DNA of 47,043 nucleotides from Mycobacterium helveticum (GCF_007714205.1 NZ_VMQU01000025.1:1-47043); one strand, 5' to 3'; shown: positions 36,182 to 45,463, counted from the stretch's first letter. The notes: generated from the letters alone by a model not told the origin. A program made the numbers and translations.

Positions 36182-37222
36182 ATGAGCACTGTTTCCGCCT
36201 ACGCCGCGACGTCGCCGACCGAGCCGCTGACCAAGACCACCATCACCCGTCGCGACCCGGGTCCGCACGACGTGGCGATCGAGATCAAGTTCGCCGGGAT
36301 CTGCCATTCGGACATCCACACCGTCAAAGCCGAGTGGGGGCAGCCGGACTACCCGGTGGTCCCCGGCCACGAGATCGCCGGCGTGGTGACCGCGGTGGGC
36401 TCGGAGGTGACCAGGCACAAGGTCGGCGACCACGTCGGCGTGGGTTGCTTCGTGGACTCCTGCCGGGAGTGCAGCAGCTGCCTGGCCGGCCTCGAGCAGT
36501 ACTGCAAGCGCGGCATGACGACCACCTACAACGCGATCGGCCGGGACGGCCAGCGCACCTACGGCGGCTACAGCCAGGCGATCGTCGTCGACGAGAACTA
36601 CGTCCTGCGGATCCCCGACTCGCTGCCGCTGGACAAGGCCGCCCCGCTGCTGTGCGCGGGCATCACGCTGTATTCGCCGCTGCGGCACTGGAAAGCGGGT
36701 CCCGGTACCCGGCTCGCCGTGATCGGCCTGGGCGGGCTCGGGCACATGGGCGTCAAGCTGGGGGCGGCGATGGGCGCCGAGGTGACGGTGCTGTCGCAGT
36801 CGCTGAAGAAGATGGAGGACGGTCTTCGCCTGGGGGCCGGCCACTATTACGCCACGTCCGACCGCGACACGTTCCGCAACCTGCGCGGCAGCTTCGACCT
36901 GATCCTGAACACCGTCTCGGCGAACCTGAAGCTCGGCCACTACCTCAACCTGCTGGACGTCGACGGGACGCTCGTCGAACTGGGCATCCCCGAGCACCCG
37001 ATGGAGGTGCCGGCGTTCCCGCTGGCCCTGATGCGGCGCAGCCTGTCGGGGTCGAACATCGGCGGGATCGCCGAAACCCAGGAGATGCTCGACTTCTGCG
37101 CCGAGCACGACGTGACGCCCGAGATCGAGGTCATCGAGCCGGATTACGTCAACGAAGCCTACGAGCGCGTCCTGGCCAGCGACGTGCGCTACCGTTTCGT
37201 CATCGACACGTCACGCCTCTGA
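36182..37222 (+). CDS. adhC: Zinc-dependent alcohol dehydrogenase AdhC
   Basis: 346-residue medium-chain dehydrogenase. Catalytic zinc ligands are in [14 protein letters not shown] and PGHEIAGVV. The structural zinc loop [15 protein letters not shown] has four cysteines (C-x2-C-x2-C-x7-C spacing). The cofactor motif [20 protein letters not shown] is seen at residues 179-198. The cinnamyl-alcohol/YahK type prefers NADPH and aldehydes. ATG 36182 has AAAAAGGA six bases upstream; the TTG just before it is rejected. The length equals that recalled for Rv3045. The 3' end overlaps the convergent DUF3349 gene by 12 bases. Confidence 0.93.
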   Translation: MSTVSAYAATSPTEPLTKTTITRRDPGPHDVAIEIKFAGICHSDIHTVKAEWGQPDYPVVPGHEIAGVVTAVGSEVTRHKVGDHVGVGCFVDSCRECSSCLAGLEQYCKRGMTTTYNAIGRDGQRTYGGYSQAIVVDENYVLRIPDSLPLDKAAPLLCAGITLYSPLRHWKAGPGTRLAVIGLGGLGHMGVKLGAAMGAEVTVLSQSLKKMEDGLRLGAGHYYATSDRDTFRNLRGSFDLILNTVSANLKLGHYLNLLDVDGTLVELGIPEHPMEVPAFPLALMRRSLSGSNIGGIAETQEMLDFCAEHDVTPEIEVIEPDYVNEAYERVLASDVRYRFVIDTSRL

Positions 37223-37636
37223 GGGCACCGGGGGCCGTGCCGCCATCCGTTCGGCCGCCTCGCCGTCTTCGTCGCCGGGGATGACCTCGCTGACGTCGAT
37301 GCCGGCCAGCGGCCACCCGGCCGCGGCCAGCGTCGCGGCCACCCGGATCACGTTCTCCTTGCCGGCGTCGTAATGGGTCATGTCGGAGATGAATTCGGCG
37401 ATCTCGTCGCGATCGATGGGGTGGTCGACCGTCTCCGGGGATCCTGCCTCCGCGGTGATGTTGCGAACCACCTCCCGGATCTGGTCTTCGGTCAGAGGTG
37501 TGCTGCGCAGCAGGGCCATCAGCGGCACGCGGTCCGGGCCGGGCACCCCGTTGGGGTAGCCGACCTGCAGCCAGCGGATCACCGAACGGCAGAAATGGTG
37601 GTGGTGATCGGTCTGCGAGGAGGGGGTTTTCGTCAC
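37211..37636 (-). CDS. DUF3349 family protein (Rv3046c-like)
   Basis: 141-residue cytosolic protein, DUF3349 domain at its N-terminal half ([33 protein letters not shown]). The second half ([20 protein letters not shown]) forms another helical repeat and the tail is acidic. GTG 37636 is selected; an upstream ATG adds a Cys/Arg-rich stretch unlike the family. Function unknown, no nearby partner other than adhC facing it. Confidence 0.78.
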   Translation of the reverse strand: MTKTPSSQTDHHHHFCRSVIRWLQVGYPNGVPGPDRVPLMALLRSTPLTEDQIREVVRNITAEAGSPETVDHPIDRDEIAEFISDMTHYDAGKENVIRVAATLAAAGWPLAGIDVSEVIPGDEDGEAAERMAARPPVPSEA

Positions 37637-37795
37637 CCACACAGTGTCACGGCAGGGGCATCGCCGGCGCCACCGCGGCATCTGGCCATCCGCACAATTT
37701 CATATGCCGTTCACGGCGCGAACATGTCGGGGTTGTGAAGTGACCGGTGTTCGATGCCGAGCGGGACCCGGCACCGTTAGGGGACGATCACAGTG

Positions 37796-38119
37796 ATGAC
37801 GCGGACCATGGCAAGGCCGGCGGCGCTGCCGGCGGGCGCCGGGATCGTCGCGACCGTGCTGGGCCCCGGGCTTCCGCGGGCCTCCGCCGACCCGCCGGGA
37901 GAAGAGTTCGAGCGGCTGGCGAGCCGGTACGCGCAGACGACGTGCGCGCAGTTGGGGCGGTACCCGGAAGCCCCGGGCGTCAACGCCGCCGTGGCCGACA
38001 CGATGGACCGCAGTGCGATCCCCAGAGCGGCGGCCCAGCGGGTGGTCGGGCTCTCCGTCCGGGATTACTGCCCGCAGTACCTGCCGCTGGTGCGCCAGGT
38101 CGTGCCCGATTCCCGATAG
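37796..38119 (+). CDS. Small secreted DUF732-like protein
   Basis: 107-residue precursor with a signal sequence (PAALPAGAGIVATVLGPG, cleavage after ASA near residue 30). Two cysteines (TTCAQL and DYCPQY) could form a disulfide, as in DUF732 proteins, which are small exported helical proteins of mycobacteria. ATG 37796 follows an in-frame GTG by one codon. Role unknown. It is the last gene before the region that no longer resembles the M. tuberculosis order (nrdF2 was expected next). Confidence 0.65.
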   Translation: MTRTMARPAALPAGAGIVATVLGPGLPRASADPPGEEFERLASRYAQTTCAQLGRYPEAPGVNAAVADTMDRSAIPRAAAQRVVGLSVRDYCPQYLPLVRQVVPDSR

Positions 38120-38179
38120 CCGCGGACTTGTCGCAGCGGGCCCCTACCATCAAGGCGTGCACGAGGACCCGTCCCGCGG

Positions 38180-38716
38180 ATGAGCAAGGCGCTCTTCGTC
38201 ATTCCACTTGCCTGCGGGCTGTTCGCCGGCGTCATCCAGCGCAGCCCCGGCGCGGGCGTCGCGGGGTTCTATGTGGCTCTGCTGCTCGAGGTGCTCCTGG
38301 CGTGGGCAACCAACCGCCGGTGGCCGCGCCGGAGGCGGGGCAACGCCACGATGCGCGCGATCGACGCCATGGACGGGGTCGAGTTCGAGGATTACGTCGC
38401 CGCACGCCTGGGCCGGGCGGGCTGGCGGGTCGGGACGACCCCCGCGGCCGGTGACTACGGCGTCGACCTGATCGCCGAGAAGGGCGGCCGGCGCGTGGCG
38501 ATCCAGTGCAAGCGCTACGGCAAGCCGGTCGGCGTCGCGGCCGTCCAGCAGGTGGTCTCCGGCGCACGCCACCACGGATGCACGCGCAGCATCGTGGTCA
38601 GCAACCAGGAGTTCACCGCTGCCGCAAAACAATTGGCACACACGCACGGCTGTCAGCTGATCGGCCGCAAAACTCTGCAGGCCTGGGTCCCGGCACCTGC
38701 GCGCAGCCGGGCCTAG
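38180..38716 (+). CDS. Membrane-anchored Mrr-like restriction endonuclease
   Basis: 178 residues. Two N-terminal membrane helices ([16 protein letters not shown] and [17 protein letters not shown]) precede an Arg-rich cytoplasmic turn and a restriction-endonuclease-type domain at residues 62-165. The PD-(D/E)xK core is visible: [17 protein letters not shown], the acidic DYGVDLIAE and the QCK of [14 protein letters not shown], followed by [13 protein letters not shown]. Mrr_cat nucleases cut modified or foreign DNA, and the membrane-anchored form is common in actinobacteria. No methylase is adjacent. Defence or plasmid control is plausible but unproved. Confidence 0.8.
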   Translation: MSKALFVIPLACGLFAGVIQRSPGAGVAGFYVALLLEVLLAWATNRRWPRRRRGNATMRAIDAMDGVEFEDYVAARLGRAGWRVGTTPAAGDYGVDLIAEKGGRRVAIQCKRYGKPVGVAAVQQVVSGARHHGCTRSIVVSNQEFTAAAKQLAHTHGCQLIGRKTLQAWVPAPARSRA

Positions 38717-38787
38717 CCGGCCCGCGGATCACCGCCTCGCCGGAAGCTGGGCCCTATGGCCCTACTGGTTCGGGTCAAGATGCCTTA

Positions 38788-39246
38788 ATGATCAAGAACG
38801 TGAATCAACACGGGTACGACGGCGGCTTCGGGTTGTCGCAGCTTCCCCGCGGCGCCGAGCCGCTGCAGCGCGCCGAGGCGATGCGATTGCTGGCCAGCGT
38901 GGACCTCGGCCGGGTGGTGTTCGACATGCAGGCGCTGCCGGCGATCCGCCCGGTCAACCACTTGGTGGAAGACGGCGTCATCATCATCCGCTGCCGGCTG
39001 AGCTCCGCACTGTCCGCCGCGGTGCGAAGCTCCGATCACCTCGTCGTGGCCTACGAGGCCGACGCGCTGGACAGCCGCACCCGGACCGGCTGGAGCGTCG
39101 TGGCCACGGGCCGCGCGCGAACGCTGACCGAGCCCGGCCTCGTCGCGCGCTACGAGCAACTGCTGCACCCGTGGGTGAACCACGCCGACACCGTCGTGGC
39201 GATCGAGCCGGAGATCGTCACCGGCCTGCGCCTGAGGGGCTCCTAG
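38788..39246 (+). CDS. Pyridoxamine 5'-phosphate oxidase-family (FMN/F420 split-barrel) protein
   Basis: 152 residues with a flavin split-barrel pattern: [20 protein letters not shown], then [19 protein letters not shown] and [13 protein letters not shown], matching the Pyridox_ox_2 type family. Mycobacteria have many such proteins using FMN or F420, some acting on heme, quinones or nitro-compounds. ATG 38788 begins [15 protein letters not shown]; the open frame upstream is low-complexity. No partner gene indicates its substrate. Confidence 0.75.
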   Translation: MIKNVNQHGYDGGFGLSQLPRGAEPLQRAEAMRLLASVDLGRVVFDMQALPAIRPVNHLVEDGVIIIRCRLSSALSAAVRSSDHLVVAYEADALDSRTRTGWSVVATGRARTLTEPGLVARYEQLLHPWVNHADTVVAIEPEIVTGLRLRGS

Positions 39247-39303
39247 CTAGAACCTTCCCGCGGTACGGGTCGCTGCCCCGCAGCGCCCGCACCCATCCTC
39301 CGT

Positions 39304-40971
39304 CTACCCCGCCGGCAAGCCCAGCCGCCGCGCCAACTCCGGGCCGCCGACCTCACGCAGGAAGTCGGGATCCCCGCACACCACCAGTTCGTCGCGCGCC
39401 CGAGACAGCCCGACGTAGAGCCGCTCCCGGGAGCGCTCCATCGGCGCCTCTTCGTTGACGACCAGCACCACCGCGCGCCGCTCCAGCCCCTTGAACCCCA
39501 GCACGTGCCCGTAGAACACCTGCTCGGCGTCCCAGAAGCTGTCCCAGTAGGCGGCGCTGCCAGCAGCTTGGCGCTCCTTCTGCTCGGGATGGCGCGTCCC
39601 GGTGGTCAGCAGCGCCACGTCCTCGGGCCGCCATCCCTCCTCGAGCAGCCGCTCCACCTCGTCATCGCCGGCGTCCATTGCCTGCTGGCGGGAGCAGGCG
39701 ACGAACCGCACCGCCGGCCCCTCTGCGCCCATCAGCCGCATCGGCGAATCGACCAGCGGCGCAAACGCGTTGGCGATCTGGCGGGTGTTGCGCAGATTGT
39801 GGTCCAACACCAGGGGCACCAGCGGCACCGGCGGTGACCCGTACCGGTCGAACACCCGCTGACCCTCGTCGATGAACACATACAGCCCGCCGGCCTCCTC
39901 GTCGGACAGGGCGGCCAGCAGCGGATCCCACCAGGCGTCGGCGAAGTCCTGAGCCTCATCGACAACGATCGCATCGAAGCGGTGACCGGGACTCAGTTGT
40001 GCTGCCAGCTCGGTCATCTGCGCCGGCAGGTCATGCTCCCAGAACCGGACCGTCTCAGACGTGCGCAACGCCTCATCAGGACCCTCGGGGGCGCCCCAGC
40101 GCTTGCCCAGCTCGTGGAACTCTCCGACGTAGGCGGGCTGTTGGCGGCGGCTCCAGGCGGCGGTGACGCGGCGCAGGTAGGAGGCCAGACCGTGGGAGTA
40201 GCACACGAGCGCCACCCGTTGCCCTTTCGCCGAGAGTCGGCGGGCCTGCTCCACGGCCAGGAAGGTCTTGCCGCTGCCGGCGCCGCCGCGGATCTCCGCC
40301 CGGTGCAGCAGCTGGATCGCGTCGAGGATGACGGCCTGGCGTTCGGTCAGCGCATCGGCGCCGTCCTGGTGGGCCAGCGCCCGGGCCACCACACTGCGCT
40401 GCGGTAATCCCCTGCCGCTCAGTGTGGTTGCCAGCTGGGCGATCCCCCGCGCGGTCAGCGGCGGACGGGCCAGCTGCTGGTCGAGCAGGACACGGCGCAG
40501 CCCGTCGACGAGCGAGGCCAGGTCGTGGCGGTCGACGACCTTCCAGCGCGGACACTCCGGTAACGCGAACTCCGCGCCGATCTCGGTGTTCGGCACGACG
40601 ACGACGTGGTCCCAGCGCAGCCGGCCCTGACTCCAGCGTTCGTCGCTTTCGACGAAGTCGCGCAACGCGTAGCAGGCGTCGCGGGCCTGTCGGACCGGGT
40701 CGATCCGGTACTCCTTTCCCCCGCGGCGCTGCCACCACGACTCCCCGTCGTGCCACACCTCTCCGCCCTTGACCTCCAGGCACACGATGCCCGCACCCTC
40801 GGTCGCGACGACGAAGTCGATCTCGTGGTCCTTGAGGTGGTCGGTCACCCGCTGGCCGGGAATCACCCGGTCATCGGGTCCGAGCTGGTCGAGCTGGTCG
40901 AGCAGGGCCTGATAGACCACCCGTTCGGCGCCGTTGGCCAAGCGCGGTGCGTCGTCGGTGGTGATCGTCAT
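39304..40971 (-). CDS. NERD domain-containing superfamily 1 DNA helicase
   Basis: 555 residues. An N-terminal NERD nuclease-like domain (HEIDFVVATEGAGIVCLEVKGG, with acidic residue and EVK consistent with a PD-(D/E)xK core) is followed by a UvrD/Rep-like helicase: Walker A GGAGSGKTFLAV near residue 229, Walker B IVVDEAQDFADAW near 337, and motif VI YVGLSRARDELVV close to the end. ATG 40971 gives MTITTDDAPRLANGAER; upstream residues are not family-like. Such fusions occur in defence islands and as repair factors. It is divergent from a coupled pair of unknown genes at 41215-42596, with about 240 bases between. Confidence 0.87.
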   Translation of the reverse strand: MTITTDDAPRLANGAERVVYQALLDQLDQLGPDDRVIPGQRVTDHLKDHEIDFVVATEGAGIVCLEVKGGEVWHDGESWWQRRGGKEYRIDPVRQARDACYALRDFVESDERWSQGRLRWDHVVVVPNTEIGAEFALPECPRWKVVDRHDLASLVDGLRRVLLDQQLARPPLTARGIAQLATTLSGRGLPQRSVVARALAHQDGADALTERQAVILDAIQLLHRAEIRGGAGSGKTFLAVEQARRLSAKGQRVALVCYSHGLASYLRRVTAAWSRRQQPAYVGEFHELGKRWGAPEGPDEALRTSETVRFWEHDLPAQMTELAAQLSPGHRFDAIVVDEAQDFADAWWDPLLAALSDEEAGGLYVFIDEGQRVFDRYGSPPVPLVPLVLDHNLRNTRQIANAFAPLVDSPMRLMGAEGPAVRFVACSRQQAMDAGDDEVERLLEEGWRPEDVALLTTGTRHPEQKERQAAGSAAYWDSFWDAEQVFYGHVLGFKGLERRAVVLVVNEEAPMERSRERLYVGLSRARDELVVCGDPDFLREVGGPELARRLGLPAG

Positions 40972-41214
40972 ACGACAGTCACTCCCCTTCGCCGCGCGTC
41001 CACCGCACGGCCCGCGCCGGGCAACCTGAGCTGCGTCACGTCCCCCATCGTCCAATGCAACGACGCGAAAGGACAGGGGCGACCGACAGCGCTTTCCCGA
41101 GTTCTCCTCGGCATCGGATGCCCGATCCGCTCATGGTCACCGCCCGCCCTGGTGAAAGCTCGAGCCATGTCGGTGCGTGCCCTTATCGTTCCTAGGAGCA
41201 GCCGAGCTGACTCG

Positions 41215-41694
41215 ATGGGGGGATCATTGTCCGAGCACAATCCGTTCCGAGACGAGGTCGAGACGATCTTGCTCGACCACCCGCGCACCCGCTACGCGAA
41301 GGTGCTGATCGGCATGAAGCAGAATCTCACCGACGCCGCAGGTGAGCCCGTGAAGCCCGATCGGATCACCGAGGTCCGCAGGAATGTGCAGCTGACACTG
41401 GACGATCAACTGGCCACGCCCTCCGAGGCCGAGATGCAAGCCGGGCTGTACCGGGAGCTGCTCAACTATCCACGCTCTGCCGAGCTCGATCAGCGCATCA
41501 AGACGCGACTGACTCAACTCCAGCAGCTCGACCCGTCCGTCAAGTTAACGCCGCTGGGCCACGTCCACACTCGGCGCCAATGCTGCGCCCCGCCCCGAGC
41601 CGCCCGACCCACGATGCGACAACTGCTGCATGGTCCACAACGGCGAATGCCTCTGATGCGGATGGCAGGTCCGGGGATTCGGGGGTCGACGTGA
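41215..41694 (+). CDS. Hypothetical protein coupled to a membrane protein
   Basis: 159 residues, no recognised family. The N-terminal 110 residues are mostly helical and polar (NPFRDEVETILLDHPRTRYA, then EVRRNVQLTLDDQL and AEMQAGLYRELLNY); the last 45 are Arg/Pro/Cys rich and unlike a folded domain. ATG 41215 is given, but TTG 41227 has GGGGGGA right before it and may be the true start. The stop overlaps the next GTG (GTGA, 41691-41694), which argues that the frame is really translated. Promoter would lie in the 240 bases shared with the NERD-helicase. Confidence 0.5.
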   Translation: MGGSLSEHNPFRDEVETILLDHPRTRYAKVLIGMKQNLTDAAGEPVKPDRITEVRRNVQLTLDDQLATPSEAEMQAGLYRELLNYPRSAELDQRIKTRLTQLQQLDPSVKLTPLGHVHTRRQCCAPPRAARPTMRQLLHGPQRRMPLMRMAGPGIRGST

Positions 41695-42596
41695 CGATCC
41701 TGTGGTGGCTGTTCGCCGCGGCAGCCTGCGTCGCGCTGGTGTGCGTCATCGGCGCGCGGGCAGCCAGCCGCCGCCACCGCGACCAGCTGTCGCCGGAGCA
41801 ACGCGCCGAGATCGCCCGCCGCGCCGACCAACAACTGCGCTGGGCGCAGCGCGGTGACACGCGCGGCATCTACGGCGTCGCCGGCGCCGAGGCGATGAAA
41901 CGCGTTGACCCGCACCCCGACATCACCGCCGACCTGAACGACAACGCCGACTACGAGAAGACCGCCGCCGTCGCCTACACGGCAGCAGACCTCGACACGC
42001 TGCTGGCGCAGAAACTGCCCTGCTGGCGGTGGGCGGCATTCGCCTCGGTGCTGGTGCAGCGGCGCGCCGCGGTGCAGCCACGGCTGCGCGACGATGAGCT
42101 CGGCTACGCCGCACCCAGCGGCGAACGTGCGAACACCGGCGTCGAAGTGGGCCACTTCGTCATCGACCGGATGGACGAGCTCGTCGGCCTGGTCAAAAAC
42201 GTCGAGGACTTCATGCTGACCCCGGCGTTCATCGGGGTGTTCGGGGAACCCGGCGACGAAGCCAGCGCCGACGCCGACGCCATCGTGCACACCGCGCACC
42301 GCCTGATGGACTACCACGACCGATTCCTGGCCATGGCCGAACGCTGCCGCGCCCTGACCGCGCCCAGCGAGTACGCGGATCTTCTGCACGACTTGGGTCT
42401 GCTGATGGACGTGCCGGTGACGTCCTACCGCACCTTCATCGACGACTTCGTCGAACGCGTCGGCGAAATGCCGCAGATGCTGCACTACGCGCACGGCACC
42501 ACCCTCGAGCTGGACCCCGTGGTCCTGCGGATGGACACCGACGACCAACTCGTCAACCGAATCTCCCGCCGGCTCAGCCACATTGCCGCGCGCTGA
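41691..42596 (+). CDS. Membrane-anchored protein of unknown function
   Basis: 301 residues. One N-terminal helix (ILWWLFAAAACVALVCVIG) is followed by a basic turn and a large, acidic, mostly helical cytoplasmic domain (ADDLDTLLAQ-like AADLDTLLAQKLPCWRW, VEVGHFVIDRMDELVGLV, DAIVHTAHRLMDYHDRFLAM). GTG 41691 has GGGGG five bases upstream and forms GTGA with the previous stop; an ATG at 41580 would add a disordered stretch. No known domain recognised. Its pairing with the upstream protein and the facing NERD-helicase suggests a small accessory module. Confidence 0.65.
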   Translation: MTILWWLFAAAACVALVCVIGARAASRRHRDQLSPEQRAEIARRADQQLRWAQRGDTRGIYGVAGAEAMKRVDPHPDITADLNDNADYEKTAAVAYTAADLDTLLAQKLPCWRWAAFASVLVQRRAAVQPRLRDDELGYAAPSGERANTGVEVGHFVIDRMDELVGLVKNVEDFMLTPAFIGVFGEPGDEASADADAIVHTAHRLMDYHDRFLAMAERCRALTAPSEYADLLHDLGLLMDVPVTSYRTFIDDFVERVGEMPQMLHYAHGTTLELDPVVLRMDTDDQLVNRISRRLSHIAAR

Positions 42597-42968
42597 CGTC
42601 CGGCACGCACACCACCGCGACATGCGACGCTGGCTCTGAGCCACGCCGCTGCGCTCGCGACGGGCCGTGGCCGGCCTCGGCGCCGCGCCAGGTGCGTCGA
42701 CAGTAAAGCGACCAGGGGTGTTCATCGGACAGGCGGAATCGCGCAACGTTTGGTCAGCGGCGCCGATCGGGAAGCCCTGGGGAAACGGGCAACCCGCCGC
42801 ACCTCTCAGCGGCCCGAGGAAGGAACCCGATGCCATCCAATAGCTTCGGCGTCATGCGCCAGCCCAGCCACCTCGAGCGCTGCACAGGCGACGAGCCACG
42901 TCTGCTCAACCGGCTGCAAACGATTCTCGAGCAGGCCACCGGCTTTACCGGCGGCATCTACAAAGCGC
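42597..42968. other. Non-coding or decayed stretch
   Basis: Mostly no convincing gene. A GAGGAAGG site at about 42816-42823 precedes ATG 42830, opening a short frame (PSNSFGVMRQPSHLERC, then LLNRLQTILEQATGF) that is lost near 42968, where the DUF6308-like frame begins. This may be the original 5' end of that broken gene. Confidence 0.35.
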
Positions 42969-43319
42969 ATCGCCGGTCTGCTCAGCCAGCTGCCGCTGGC
43001 CCGCGACCTGCACACGCTGCGCGCCGACGACTTCGACGCCTGGCTAGATGCCGGGTCACGCGGCGAGGCGCCGTACGAGCTGCTGCCGCACAAGATTTCG
43101 CTGCCGCGCGTCGCCACGCACAAGCTGCTTGCCCGAAAGCGGCTGCAGCTGTTCCCGATTCGCGACAGCGTCGTCGAGAACGCGCTTGGCCTGAGCGGAC
43201 AACAGGACCCGTGGTGGCGGCCCTGGTGGGCGGCGCTCAGCAGCGACGACGCCCTGGTCGCCCACCTTCACGACATCCGCCAACTGTCCGGCACGCCGCA
43301 CCTGAGTCTGCTGCGTGTG
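42969..43319 (+). pseudogene. Remnant of a DUF6308 family gene
   Basis: About 117 codons resembling the C-terminal half of DUF6308 proteins: LLSQLPLARDLHTLRADDFD, then the helix-hairpin-like THKLLARKRLQLFPIRDSVV and a final SLLRVA. The family N-terminal half and the last C-terminal residues are missing, no start codon with a ribosome site exists in this frame, and the match ends abruptly near 43319. It appears cut on both sides. Function of the family is unknown; the KLLARKRP-type segment resembles helix-hairpin-helix DNA-binding turns. Confidence 0.55.
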
Positions 43320-43446
43320 GCGGCAGTGTCAGCATCAGGTCGACGATCCGCTCACGCATCCCCTCGTCGTCGGTGTGCTCGCCGATCTGCGCCAGCAGCC
43401 GGTGCAGATGGGCATCGGCGGGGTCCACCGCGTCCGAAGAGTGCAT
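43315..43446 (-). pseudogene. Fragment of a small minus-strand gene abutting the DUF6308 remnant
   Basis: Frame reading DPADAHLHRLLAQIGEHTDD and RERIVDLMLTLPPH looks like a real helical protein, starting at ATG 43446, but loses protein-like character exactly where the DUF6308 remnant of the other strand stops (about 43319). A rearrangement joint is the simplest explanation. No ribosome site is evident. Confidence 0.3.
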
Positions 43447-44085
43447 AGCGGCATGGTAGGAAGGGCCGCCGACACCCCCCGACCCGTCCGGTCATCGCTC
43501 TGCGGGCGATGCACGCCGGTCACCGGATGCGGTGGCTCGGCGGGACGTTCAGGTCACGACGCCCGACGCGGCGCACAACGGTGCGCGCCTACCGCAGGGA
43601 GGGAAGGGAACACAACCCCCCGTAAGCAGCCCGCCGAGCCGTCGATCACCGTACCAGAGCGCCCTCCGTCACGAAGGTAAGAATCGCCGAAACATATTCG
43701 CAGGCAGAACAACTCGGCGAAGTCCGCTCAGCCCCGCCGGCCCCTGACCCGCCGGCCCGCGGTCCTCGTCGCTGAACGCGGCGGCGACCCCTCCCCGCAC
43801 CGCCGACACGTAGCTGTTCGCCATCGCAGAGCTGGCCTGCCGATGGACTTGCCGAACGTGAGCGAGGACTTCTGCGGGAACGCTCCCCTCCGACACGAGT
43901 CAGCACCGTCTGTCGGTGCGCACTGCTACCCTGAGATCAGCTCACGAGCGGACGGCTGTTCGGGTACCTGGCCCGCCGTCCCGGCAACCGCGCTCCACCG
44001 CACGGTGCCCCAGGGGAAGAGCCGGCACGCGACCCGCGTGCAAGCGGTGGACGCCCGAGGGCGGCGTCGCCAGATGAGGCGAGAA
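43447..44085. other. Low-information stretch with one possible small gene
   Basis: No recognisable protein or RNA. A minus-strand frame at 43669-43896 (GTG start, 75 residues, PAEVLAHVRQVHRQASSAMA) has balanced composition and could be a small helical protein, but has no clear ribosome site. Plus-strand frames are compositional shadows. A broken ancestral gene is as likely. Confidence 0.35.
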
Positions 44086-44697
44086 ATGGCCGAACCGCAA
44101 TTGAGTCCCACCGATGCCGCCCTGCGTGCACGGATCACCGAGTTGTCGGTGCACATCCCCTGCGGAGGATTGCGGGGCCCCCTGCAGCCCAGGAGCTCGG
44201 CGAACCCGAACCTGCCGGTGAGGTGGCAGTCATGCCAAGACGAGGACTCCCCCGAGCGCTGGCCGGGTTGCGACGTCTCCAGCGAACGCGATCTGTGCAT
44301 CATTTGCTTCCGGGCGACAGCCGGCGGCATATCCCGCTGGTCATGGCTGGCCTGCGAGGACTGCCGCGCGATCAACAACGCACTTGAACGGGCCTGGGGT
44401 GTGCGGCCATTGGCGTTGGGCCGGCACAGCGTGATGAATGGAATCGGCGTGCGCGGTAACGCGCCGCCAGACGTTCGGGAGGCGCAGATCGAGCGGCTGC
44501 TGAAGTTCGCGAAAGGCGATGACCGCTTACGCGAGTGGCGCCAGCACGAGTACTCGTGGTTGGCCGGCAGGTTCGACCCGCTCGCCGACGTTCCGCTGCG
44601 GGTCTGGCAGCAGCAGTGGCCCCCGGGCCCGCATGCCTCGTACGACGCGTTCGTCCGGCTGCTCGGCCGCGAGTTGCCGCTGGCTCCGCCGACGTGA
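44086..44697 (+). CDS. Hypothetical protein with a zinc-ribbon-like CxxC pair
   Basis: 203 residues, unrecognised family. The central region carries LCIICFRATAGG and ACEDCRAINN, a CxxC-x18-CxxC arrangement expected to bind zinc, preceded by further cysteines in WQSCQDED and WPGCDVSS. The C-terminal half is helical with Trp-rich stretches (DRLREWRQHEYSWLAGRFDP). ATG 44086 follows GAGGCGAGAA and gives MAEPQLSPTDAALRARI; the open frame upstream is disordered and probably not coding. A nucleic acid- or protein-binding role is only a guess. Confidence 0.6.
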   Translation: MAEPQLSPTDAALRARITELSVHIPCGGLRGPLQPRSSANPNLPVRWQSCQDEDSPERWPGCDVSSERDLCIICFRATAGGISRWSWLACEDCRAINNALERAWGVRPLALGRHSVMNGIGVRGNAPPDVREAQIERLLKFAKGDDRLREWRQHEYSWLAGRFDPLADVPLRVWQQQWPPGPHASYDAFVRLLGRELPLAPPT

Positions 44698-44766
44698 CAA
44701 ACCGCGCCACCGCGCCCGATCACGAACCGTGTGGTCATGGACCGGGCGGGCGGCTCACAGGGCACC

Positions 44767-45438
44767 TCAGCGCCGCGGCGCCCTCGCCTTCGTGCGTCGG
44801 AAAACCTCCGCAGGCCGCCCCCGCGCCTGCACGACCGTCCTACCGGTGGCGTCGAGCTGGGGCTCCATGGTGCGCCGAAACGCGTCGCGCATCAGGAGCT
44901 CCCCGGCCACGGCCTCGTGCGCCAGCCGCAATTCGCGCAGCGTGAACTCCTCACCGAGCAGCCCGTCGGGGTCCGGCGTGCCCCGGTAGCGGGCGCGCAG
45001 GTCCTCCACGGCGAACTTGATGATCTCGGGGTGGTCGAAGATGAGTTGTCCCGGGGCGGCGGCCGGCATCAGTCTCGTGGTGTCGGGGAAGCGCGACGCC
45101 AGCCGATCGGGGCGCACCACCTGTAGGTGGGCGACCGAGAGCACCCAGCCGCGGTCGTCCCGCCCCGGGCGGTCGAAGACGTGCAGTTGGCGCGGATGTA
45201 GCCCGCGGATGTTGGCTTTGTCGCGCAGCGACCGGTCGACGGCATCGGCCAGCGTCTCCCCCTCGTGCAAAAACGTGCCCGGCAGCGCCCAGCCCCGACC
45301 GGTCGGCCGGCGCACCTGCAGCACCACCAGCCCGGCCTCGGGGTCCAGCGAGAGCACCGCGGTGTCCACCGCGACCGACGGACGCACGAACTCCTCAAGC
45401 GTGCGGTTGCGACTGTCCCGCCACACGCGTTCACTCAT
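44767..45438 (-). CDS. nrtR: NrtR-type regulator (degenerate Nudix sensor + winged helix)
   Basis: 223 residues. N-terminal Nudix fold: GWALPGTFLHEGETLADAVD leads into RSLRDKANI, where the catalytic REXXEE glutamates are lost, as in NrtR regulators that bind but do not hydrolyse ADP-ribose. The C-terminal part is the NrtR winged helix (FTLRELRLAHEAVAGELLMR, FRRTMEP, GRPAEVFRR). NrtR proteins repress NAD-related genes and are released by ADP-ribose. It is divergent from an ADP-ribosylglycohydrolase gene, whose activity would produce that ligand. Two matching palindromes lie in between. ATG 45438 is the natural start. Confidence 0.87.
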   Translation of the reverse strand: MSERVWRDSRNRTLEEFVRPSVAVDTAVLSLDPEAGLVVLQVRRPTGRGWALPGTFLHEGETLADAVDRSLRDKANIRGLHPRQLHVFDRPGRDDRGWVLSVAHLQVVRPDRLASRFPDTTRLMPAAAPGQLIFDHPEIIKFAVEDLRARYRGTPDPDGLLGEEFTLRELRLAHEAVAGELLMRDAFRRTMEPQLDATGRTVVQARGRPAEVFRRTKARAPRR

Positions 45439-45463
45439 ATCAGCACCCCGGTGCAGGTTGACG

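Noticed and set aside
40606..41214. Long plus-strand open frame extending the 41215 gene upstream
   Set aside because: The extension is antisense to the NERD-helicase N-terminus and has shadow composition.
41580..41690. ATG 41580 as start of the membrane protein
   Set aside because: Would add a disordered Thr/Ser/Ala-rich stretch; GTG 41691 has GGGGG at five bases and couples to the preceding stop.
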